Of a stretch of 5,908 nucleotides of DNA, positions 1 through 4,574 are shown in pieces. The stretch lies in the NCBI GenBank assembly GCA_024232355.1, contig JAAEPW010001295.1, positions 1 through 5,908 on the forward strand. The letters are read 5' to 3'. The notes below the pieces were generated by a model, which did no database searches, was not told the DNA's origin, and saw only the letters and a program-made list of their open reading frames with translations. A program made the translations under genes and the position numbers. How positions within the stretch are numbered: the stretch's first letter is position 1; each line of letters begins with the position of its first letter. The stretch comes from Chloroflexota bacterium. GTDB lineage: Bacteria; Chloroflexota; Anaerolineae; B4-G1.

Positions 1-1133
1 AGATTGCCGAGTTCTCCGATCGGGTAGTCGTGATGCACGAGGGGAAGATCGCTATGGTGGACACCCCATCCACTATCTTTGGTCAGGTTGACCTGATGCA
101 CGAGATCGGGCTTGGCGTCACGCAGGTGAGCGAATTGGCATATTATTTCAACAATCGTTCTCGCACACACTATACGTTTACTTTGTTCAAAGATGCATAC
201 GATACACTGATCTCTCCAGAGGCACTGGAAGCCATTGCTTTAGCAAAGGGGCAACTACTGGATAGTAGTATTGAGCACATCAAGGATAGACACAAGACTG
301 CAAATTCTGAATCTTGTATCATTCAGGTACGCGATCTCTGGTACCAATACACCGAGGATATTGTTGCCCTCAAAGGCATTAGCCTGGACATCAAAGAGGG
401 CGACTTTGTGGCCGTGATTGGTCAGAATGGTTCAGGCAAAACGACGTTGGTCAAGCACTTTAACGGGTTGCACAAGCCAACAAAGGGCCAGGTCATCGTA
501 GATGGGCGAGATACAAAGGATCTCCCGGTGGGTGAAATAGCCCGTACCGTCGGTTTCGTATTTCAGAACCCCGACCACCAGATTTTTTGTACTAGCACTC
601 ACAAAGAGATCGGTTTCGGGCCACGCAACCTGGGACTAGAGGGCAACGAACTGGAGGAGCGGATCGAGGAATCGCTGGACTACTTTGGCCTGACCGAACA
701 CACCGATAGCCCACCTGCCGTTCTAGGGTTTGGCACCCGACGCAAGATTAGCATCGCCGCTGTCTACTCTATGCGTCCTCGGGTCTTTGTGCTCGATGAA
801 CCGACCACCGGTCTGGACTGGAAGAGTGCTATGGACTTGATGCGGGTTATTCAGGATATGAACGAGATGGGGCACACTATTATTCTGGTAACTCATGATA
901 TGAAGGTTGTCTGCGAGTTCGCACGCAGTAGCCTGGTGTTGTGTGATGGTCAGGTCTTGGCATACGATGACACCAGGATGGTCTTCAAGCACTCGGAGAT
1001 ACTCAAAGAGACCCATATCGAGCCGCCGCAGATCACGGAACTGGCCCAAAAGATGACGTCTTTTGGGATGCCCGACGATGTGCTGACCGTTGACGAGTTC
1101 CACACCGCGTACACAACTGGGCGGGGAGGATAG
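1..1133 (+). CDS. ecfA: Energy-coupling factor transporter ATPase EcfA, tandem ABC domains, 5' truncated
   Basis: This is the ATP-hydrolysing subunit of an ECF importer, acting at the cytoplasmic face with EcfT and an S component. The frame is open from the left edge (first full codon at 3). Residues from 3, IAEFSDRVVVMHEGKIAMVD, are the typical end of a first ABC domain, so the GTG at 30 is not the start and the gene is a two-domain fusion with most of domain 1 outside the window. A linker of about 70 residues leads to a complete second domain: Walker A GQNGSGKTT (420-446), Q-loop VFQNPDHQ (Gln at 564-566), Walker B VFVLDEP (783-803) followed by TTGLD, and H-loop His in VTHD (894-896). The ABC signature is unusual: LGFGTRRK (from 723) replaces LSGGQ or the common EcfA LSKGE form. 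The stop TAG (1131-1133) lies 2 bases before ecfT, so the two genes are almost certainly co-transcribed. The transported substrate cannot be read from this subunit. Confidence 0.93.
   Translation, partial: IAEFSDRVVVMHEGKIAMVDTPSTIFGQVDLMHEIGLGVTQVSELAYYFNNRSRTHYTFTLFKDAYDTLISPEALEAIALAKGQLLDSSIEHIKDRHKTANSESCIIQVRDLWYQYTEDIVALKGISLDIKEGDFVAVIGQNGSGKTTLVKHFNGLHKPTKGQVIVDGRDTKDLPVGEIARTVGFVFQNPDHQIFCTSTHKEIGFGPRNLGLEGNELEERIEESLDYFGLTEHTDSPPAVLGFGTRRKISIAAVYSMRPRVFVLDEPTTGLDWKSAMDLMRVIQDMNEMGHTIILVTHDMKVVCEFARSSLVLCDGQVLAYDDTRMVFKHSEILKETHIEPPQITELAQKMTSFGMPDDVLTVDEFHTAYTTGRGG
1123..1130 (+). promoter_or_regulatory. Shine-Dalgarno site of ecfT
   Basis: GGGGAGGA sits inside the last codons of ecfA and ends 5 bases before the ATG at 1136. 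It fixes the ecfT start and suggests translational coupling between the two genes. Confidence 0.8.
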
Positions 1134-1135
1134 CA

Positions 1136-1942
1136 ATGAGCTTTATGTTCGACCTGTACGTGGAACGGATCGGGTGGGCGCACCGGGTCGATCCCAGAGT
1201 CAAGCTCTTGTTCGTGTTGGTGGGTGTTATATCTATGACCTTATTCTCGAACTTCTTCTTTATGCTGGCAGCGTTGATCATCATTCAACTGTTGACAAGT
1301 TCGGCCGGGGTGCCACGAGATCGTTTCGCCTGGGTGTGGAAAACTATGTTACCTATCAACTTTCTCATTCCGCTACTGTGGACGGTCTTTTACCCAGAAG
1401 GAGATGTCTTGTTCCACTTTTGGATTCTAAAGTTCACGCCTTTGGCATTGGCGCGAGGACTAGGAGTAGCGCTGCGCCTGGATACTATTGCTTTTGTATG
1501 CTTTCTATGGCTTTTCACCACCGACCAGACGTCCATCGTGCGCAGCCTGGTCAAGATTGGGTTGCCTTTTGAGTGGGGATTGGTCCTGGCGATCAGCTTG
1601 CGCTACGTACCCACCTTTTACGGCCTTTACGTGGTGGTGGCGGAGGCACAGCAGGCCCGCGCATTAGATCTCACCAAAGGTAACTTTTTCCAAAAGCTCA
1701 AATCCTATATGCCTATCCTGGTGGCGATGCTTATCAACGCTCTGAGAACGGCCGACAAACTGGCCAGAGCGTTGGAATCACGGGCACTAGGAGTTGAGGG
1801 GGTAGAGCGCACCTACTTGCACGACATTCACTTTGCTCGCCGGGACTATGCTCTCAGCGTTATGTTGCTCCTTATCCTCTGCGGGATGATAGTGCTGCGC
1901 ATATTGGACGTGTTCACACATCCCCTGTATCTGATTTTGTAG
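1136..1942 (+). CDS. ecfT: Energy-coupling factor transporter transmembrane protein EcfT
   Basis: This is the membrane scaffold of an ECF importer; it transmits ATPase movements to the substrate-binding S protein. The 268 residues match the usual EcfT length. The N-terminus carries the family hallmark HRVDPRVKLL (16-25), then hydrophobic segments at roughly 22-53, 70-86, 102-128 and 145-165. Next comes the long cytoplasmic coupling region, and a last membrane helix lies at 239-258. The two coupling motifs, classically Ala-Arg-Gly, read A-R-A at 174-176 (context AQQARALDL) and S-R-A at 215-217 (context ALESRALGV). The arginines that dock into the ATPases are kept and the glycines are replaced. 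The start is set by GGGGAGGA 5 bases upstream. No terminator follows; a decayed dehydrogenase gene begins within a few bases of the stop. The S component must be encoded elsewhere, perhaps upstream of the window. Confidence 0.93.
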   Translation: MSFMFDLYVERIGWAHRVDPRVKLLFVLVGVISMTLFSNFFFMLAALIIIQLLTSSAGVPRDRFAWVWKTMLPINFLIPLLWTVFYPEGDVLFHFWILKFTPLALARGLGVALRLDTIAFVCFLWLFTTDQTSIVRSLVKIGLPFEWGLVLAISLRYVPTFYGLYVVVAEAQQARALDLTKGNFFQKLKSYMPILVAMLINALRTADKLARALESRALGVEGVERTYLHDIHFARRDYALSVMLLLILCGMIVLRILDVFTHPLYLIL

Positions 1943-1944
1943 CT

Positions 1945-2303
1945 CCGACATACGCTCACAGAGCGGGCAGCCCGAGCCAGTTGAGAGAGAAAGCAAAATG
2001 ACTGGGCAAGCAGACTGTTGCTGGTCAGCGATCAGGGAGTGCAAGAGGTTGGTTTGCTCGATCGGCCAATCGAGTGGTTCCGGGCGACAGGTTTGGAGGT
2101 CACAGTCTACGCCGATATAGGTGTGGACCCAGACATTGAGATAGTGGCCGCAAGGTGCCGAGCTTGCGCACGCGTAGGGGGCGATCTGGGGTAGAGTGAT
2201 CCATCAGAATGTGGATAATTGCCAAGAGAGTAAAGGTGCTGTGGAGACATTCGAAATCACAGTGATGGTAGTGCAGAGCGTAATTCTGTGCCAGTAGTGG
2301 CAA
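1945..2303 (+). pseudogene. Decayed iron-containing alcohol dehydrogenase, N-terminal remnant
   Basis: Three reading frames in succession give pieces of the N-terminal Rossmann-like domain of the Fe-ADH family. From 1963 one frame reads AGSPSQLREKAK, a TGA stop (1999-2001), then LGKQ; this matches the GAGSLxQL-type start of the family. A +1 shift between about 2010 and 2015 enters a 59-codon frame (2015-2191). It begins LLLVSDQGVQEVGLLDRP and continues with GLEVTVYADIGVDPDIE, typical Fe-ADH text, ending at TAG 2192-2194. After further indels, DNA near 2211-2232 resembles the MDTAK region. From 2246 the frame reads GDIRNHSDG and then NSVPVVA (to about 2302), resembling the family's GDIRDYEG...PVVAIPTT segment. 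The remainder, including the metal-binding histidines, is missing. Homology is strong for 1963-2191 and tentative after that. The remnant starts right behind ecfT and is cut off by the repeat-rich stretch. It cannot encode a working enzyme. Confidence 0.72.
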
Positions 2304-2535
2304 ACCAACCTCAACCCAACCCCACCTCGCATAAGCTCACCTCACTCAACCCTAACCCCGCCCCATCGCTCGCCACCGCTGAGACAGAGGCGCGATCCCT
2401 CGGATTGCATTGCTTTCTTTCCGTGAGAGAACCTGGTAATGAACTTCGGGCCAGAGGCGATGGAATACGGGGTGGGGGGAGTTGGTGTGGTGAGCGTGCG
2501 TGACGGGGTTGGGGTGATTGAGGAGAAGAAGGGAT
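2303..2535. repeat. Imperfect inverted-repeat element, C-rich left half and G-rich right half
   Basis: The left side (2303-2376) is C/A-rich and the right side (about 2469-2523) is G/T-rich on the same strand. The left arm 2349-2376 pairs with the right arm 2487-2515, matching at about 22 of 29 aligned columns. The outer segment 2309-2323 (CCTCAACCCAACCCC) pairs loosely with 2505-2523 (GGGGTTGGGGTGATTGAGG). The left side also holds a direct repeat of the CTCAACCC(T)AACCCC motif at 2310 and 2345. Open frames here have low-complexity Pro/Gly/Arg-rich products and I do not regard them as genes. The structure fits a non-autonomous repeat or degraded intergenic element that has replaced the rest of the dehydrogenase gene. 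Its exact ends and any target duplication are not visible to me. Confidence 0.45.
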
Positions 2536-2635
2536 GTGTCCACAGATTGCCGCGAAATCTATCGGATACTAGCAATTCCTCACTGGATGTGTTAGAGGTG
2601 TTCCAAGGAGCAGTAATGATCTACGGTTCTGTAGC

Positions 2636-2665
2636 GGGGGCGGGTCAGGCGACTAACCCGCCCCC
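2636..2665. repeat. GC-rich perfect hairpin (intergenic palindromic repeat)
   Basis: GGGGGCGGGT (2636-2645) and ACCCGCCCCC (2656-2665) form a perfect 10-bp stem around a 10-base loop. No T-tract follows on either strand, so it is not a standard intrinsic terminator. It resembles the GGGGCGGGT...ACCCGCCCC palindromes scattered between genes in some Chloroflexota genomes (from memory). It lies between the 3' end of the - strand hydrolase (2741) and the inverted repeat, where transcripts from both sides would converge. A weaker 6-bp stem (TTTGCT/AGCAAA, 2682-2702) follows. Otherwise I see no gene or signal in 2536-2740. Confidence 0.6.
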
Positions 2666-2740
2666 CGTAACTTGGGACGCTTTTGCTCTACAGTTTAGCA
2701 AACAGCTTCTATGACTATCTTATGATGAGGTCCCCTCGTG

Positions 2741-3478
2741 CTATTTCGGGCTGTTCCTCTTCAGAAACCTAAGGAGTTGAGCCCTTGTCCAAGGCTTGTA
2801 ATGACTTTCCACATAGAGAGCATAATCCTTACTCTTTAGTCATGAAGCAAGCATAGAAATCGAAAGTGTTGATTCCGGCGTCCGAAGATGAAGAGGTGGC
2901 GGATAGTAACAGTCTCCAAGAAACATAATCCGTGCCTCTGGAACTTTGACAACAATCGAGTCATCAGCGTGTTGTCCCCCTACATGCTCAAGTACAATTG
3001 TGACTTGCCCCAGATCAATGACTGTAGATGTGTCGAAAACCGTATCGGGGATAATGATTCGAAACGTTTTCCAATTCCGAATCGCTCGATCCCGTGCCCT
3101 GTAACTCACCTTGAGTTTAGGATTACGTTCAACCTCCCGGCGAAGATACTTGCAAGTCCACGGCTTTTTGGCTTCCTCACCAAGAATGTCTTTACACTTC
3201 GTACGAGCTGTGACTGGAACCTCAAGTTCACAGGCACCGGATATATGATCCCAATGATGATGTGTATAGATGATACGACCCACTGCTGGAAGAGCGCGTT
3301 CTTTTAGCTCATCTCTGATTTGGCGAACTAGGTAGGGGCTGTTTCCGGCGTCAATCAAAACGGTCTCATTTTCGCCCACTATAACCCCGATGGAGCTTTG
3401 AACAGCATTATAATCTGGATTATGGGGCCACAGCCAGACATTCTCAGCAAGTTGAATGAGTTTGTGTTGTATAATGAA
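2741..3478 (-). pseudogene. Metallo-beta-lactamase-fold hydrolase interrupted by an in-frame TGA
   Basis: This is a metal-dependent hydrolase of the MBL superfamily; the substrate is unknown. The frame open from 3478 contains VLIDAGNSP, the metal-binding T-HHHWDH motif (HxHxDH; His codons at 3262-3260, 3256-3254 and 3247-3245), VGGQHADD (His 2971-2969) and LGDC (Asp 2914-2912), each in family order. A TGA at 2842-2840 ends this frame at SISMLAS. The same frame continues past it for 32 codons as LKSKDYALYVESHYKPWTRA... to TAG 2743-2741, which is the expected C-terminus with the last conserved His (ESH, codon 2803-2801). The first usable start, GTG 3379, lies inside homologous sequence: upstream in frame is LAENVWLWPHNPDYNAVQSS, and no ATG, GTG or TTG occurs between the TAA at 3481-3479 and that GTG. 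Most likely a recent pseudogene; CGA (Arg) to TGA would explain the stop. A truncated 179-residue product or TGA readthrough is possible but less likely. Confidence 0.8.
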
Positions 3479-3541
3479 TTATCCAAATGTTGTGTCAGCG
3501 AAATGATACTTAAAGACTTGTGCAGCGTTCTAACGTTGAGC

Positions 3542-3740
3542 TCACCTGCTGGGCAGGTCTGGCGTGTGACGGTCGCCGTTCGTCACCGTCGCCCCGATGA
3601 CGATCTGATTCGCGTACACTCCTTCGATTGTCCCGTCGTAACACGATACTCTTCTGCCAAGTCTACGTCTTCAGTATCGTAATCCTGCGCGTCGGAATGC
3701 TGCCATAAAAATGCCCCATCATCTCTCGATCTCAGCTTGA
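3542..3740 (-). other. Intergenic stretch with small hairpins and coding-like fragments
   Basis: Between the small membrane gene and the hydrolase I find no intact gene. Two compact inverted repeats are present: ACCTGC/GCAGGT with a 3-base loop (3544-3558), and GACGGT/ACCGTC (3568-3573 with 3585-3590), which overlaps an alternative GTGACG/CGTCAC pairing (3566-3586). Neither has a T-tract. On the - strand, two frames read protein-like text that would join through one frameshift near 3640: QDYDTEDVDLAEEYR, then YDGTIEGVYANQIVIGATV. I do not recognise a family. This may be a gene remnant or chance. Confidence 0.3.
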
Positions 3741-3911
3741 TCAGAAAACCCAAGTACCCAACAGCAGCAATGCCGCTGAAAGGGCAACCAGATAGAACGC
3801 TGCCGCGCTCAGCAATGGTATGGACACAAAAGAACCCACAATACCCACAACGAACAGTACCATTGCGACAATCCACAAATTTCGATTCGAGCGGTGTAAC
3901 TTGATCTTCAT
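3741..3911 (-). CDS. Small two-helix membrane protein, 56 residues, unknown function
   Basis: The ATG at 3911-3909 is preceded by AAGGAG (3926-3921, 9-base gap) on the - strand. The product starts with a basic cytoplasmic-looking stretch, MKIKLHRSNRN (1-11). Two hydrophobic helices follow at about 12-30 (LWIVAMVLFVVGIVGSFVS) and 35-55 (SAAAFYLVALSAALLLLGTW), ending at TGA 3743-3741. The basic head, the Pro32 hinge and the short tail are typical of small hypothetical membrane proteins seen in Chloroflexota genomes; no function is known to me. By the positive-inside rule both ends probably face the cytoplasm. It stands alone on its strand; the next gene downstream is the broken hydrolase. Two related palindromes 86-145 bases upstream suggest repressor control. 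A longer overlapping frame on the same strand (3583-3876) shares its DNA but lacks a ribosome binding site and membrane character, so I prefer this one. Confidence 0.7.
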   Translation of the reverse strand: MKIKLHRSNRNLWIVAMVLFVVGIVGSFVSIPLLSAAAFYLVALSAALLLLGTWVF

Positions 3912-3996
3912 CGTAACTTACTCCTTGAAATAGGTTGATATCTGCCTGGGTGATGACATCAGTTTTCGGGCTATTGGGCCGCTAACTTGTAAATGG

Positions 3997-4010
3997 GCGC
4001 AATATTGCGC
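3997..4010. promoter_or_regulatory. Perfect 14-bp palindrome, candidate operator 1
   Basis: GCGCAATATTGCGC is perfectly self-complementary. Its 17-base context (3997-4013) matches the second palindrome at 4036-4052 in 15 of 17 positions. It lies 86 bases upstream of the small membrane gene start, so a dimeric regulator binding here is a reasonable inference. I cannot name the regulator. Confidence 0.55.
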
Positions 4011-4028
4011 ATACTGCTCATCTAGCGT

Positions 4029-4056
4029 GTGATATGCGCAGTATTGCACATATCAC
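4029..4056. promoter_or_regulatory. 28-bp imperfect palindrome, candidate operator 2
   Basis: GTGATATG and CATATCAC flank the core CGCAGTATTGCA; 12 of 14 base pairs are complementary. The core repeats the palindrome at 3997-4010, with centres 39 bp apart and the same polarity. Symmetric arms this long fit a homodimeric helix-turn-helix repressor better than an RNA hairpin, but that is inference. Confidence 0.55.
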
Positions 4057-4116
4057 GCAAATCCACACGATCAATCAGAATGATGAGAGCTGCGAGGCTA
4101 TTTATACCGTGAGGAA

Positions 4117-4145
4117 ATTCTAGCACAAGAACGCAGTAGCCGCAA
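4117..4145 (-). promoter_or_regulatory. Possible sigma-70-type promoter reading toward the small membrane gene
   Basis: On the - strand, TTGCGG (4145-4140) and TAGAAT (4122-4117) are 17 bases apart, and a TG dinucleotide one base before TAGAAT makes an extended -10. Transcription would start near 4110 and pass both palindromes before the start at 3911. The -35 is poor (3 of 6) and overlaps a hairpin, so this is tentative. Confidence 0.28.
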
Positions 4146-4157
4146 ATTAGGCTACTG
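4134..4157. repeat. 8-bp perfect hairpin CAGTAGCC/GGCTACTG
   Basis: CAGTAGCC (4134-4141) and GGCTACTG (4150-4157) flank the 8-base loop GCAAATTA. It marks the boundary between the A/T-balanced operator region and the G/T-rich repeat region. No clear T-tract follows, so a terminator role is not supported. Confidence 0.4.
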
Positions 4158-4253
4158 GACGCTTATTTCCATCGGTGGTGGGCATAGCCCGTCGGGTGGT
4201 CAGGGGCTGGGTAGGGACATTGGTTTGCTGTGGTGGATGCGGGGGGAGGTGCG

Positions 4254-4316
4254 TTGTGGCGCAGGGAAGGATCGGTGGGTGGCGTTGTCTGTGACCACAA
4301 GCGGGGATGTGATCGT
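4254..4316 (+). repeat. 63-bp direct repeat, copy 1
   Basis: This segment recurs at 4383-4445 (129-bp spacing) with 8 substitutions in 63 bases. The core 4271-4305, beginning ATCGGTGGGTGGCG and ending GTGACCACAAGCGGG, is identical in both copies. It lies within a G/T-rich non-coding stretch (about 4158-4500). The - strand frames across it encode Pro/His/Thr-rich text that repeats only because the DNA does. Confidence 0.75.
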
Positions 4317-4382
4317 TGATGATGGGGTGGTGGCCTTGTTGTGGTGATTGCCGGTTTGTGGGCAAACATTGACATCTGGACA

Positions 4383-4445
4383 TTGTGGTGCGGGGAAAAA
4401 TCGGTGGGTGGCGTTGTCTGTGACCACAAGCGGGTGCTTGATCGT
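4383..4445 (+). repeat. 63-bp direct repeat, copy 2
   Basis: Partner of 4254-4316, with the same 35-base identical core at 4400-4434. Differences cluster at the two ends. Between the copies is 66 bp of unrelated G/T-rich sequence. No third copy is apparent in the window. With only two copies and a 35-bp core it is not a CRISPR array. Confidence 0.75.
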
Positions 4446-4513
4446 GTTAGCTGTCATAGGTAGGCGTGAGCCAAGTCACGGTCGGCGGCGCGAGGTGGTG
4501 ACTGGGGCTACTA

Positions 4514-4540
4514 TTGCGCGGCGGCAAAGTTTGCTATACT
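4514..4540 (+). promoter_or_regulatory. Extended -10 promoter of the DUF1566 gene
   Basis: TATACT (4535-4540) is preceded by TG at 4532-4533, an extended -10. TTGCGC (4514-4519) is a weak -35 at a short 15-base spacing. The predicted start near 4547 gives a leader of about 28 bases before the ATG at 4575. Confidence 0.5.
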
Positions 4541-4560
4541 GACTCTAAATCAAATTAGAA

Positions 4561-4566
4561 AAGGAG
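4561..4566 (+). promoter_or_regulatory. Shine-Dalgarno site of the DUF1566 gene
   Basis: AAGGAG lies 8 bases before the ATG at 4575 in an A-rich leader. This defines the start and agrees with the signal peptide that follows directly. Confidence 0.8.
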
Positions 4567-4574
4567 TGTATAAA

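Noticed and set aside
30..1133. GTG at 30 as start of a 367-residue ATPase
   Set aside because: The frame is open to the left edge and the residues before it (IAEFSDRVV) belong to the end of a first ABC domain, so the gene begins outside the window.
723..1284. - strand frames over ecfA/ecfT (723-1136, 950-1183, 1033-1284) and + frame 1090-1572
   Set aside because: Shadows of two well-supported genes.
2288..2714. + strand frames 2288-2503 and 2439-2714 as genes
   Set aside because: Low-complexity products from the inverted-repeat element, with no ribosome binding site or recognisable domain.
2888..3307. + strand frame of 139 residues
   Set aside because: Antisense shadow of the MBL-fold gene, whose motifs are unmistakable on the other strand.
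3583..3876. - strand 97-residue frame as the real gene instead of the 56-residue one
   Set aside because: It lacks an upstream ribosome binding site and shifts the membrane-coding DNA into a Cys/Gly-rich frame; the 56-residue frame has a clear AAGGAG and two helices.
4254..4445. CRISPR array
   Set aside because: Only two copies, with a 63-bp degenerate repeat and 66-bp gap, no further units and no cas genes.
4147..4457. Overlapping - strand frames rich in Pro, His and Thr with an apparent protein repeat
   Set aside because: All three - strand frames are open here because the + strand is G/T-rich; the protein periodicity is only the 129-bp DNA repeat.
4474..4503. AGTCAC/GTGACT inverted repeat as an operator of the DUF1566 gene
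   Set aside because: Only 6 bp paired across an 18-base gap; too weak to call.
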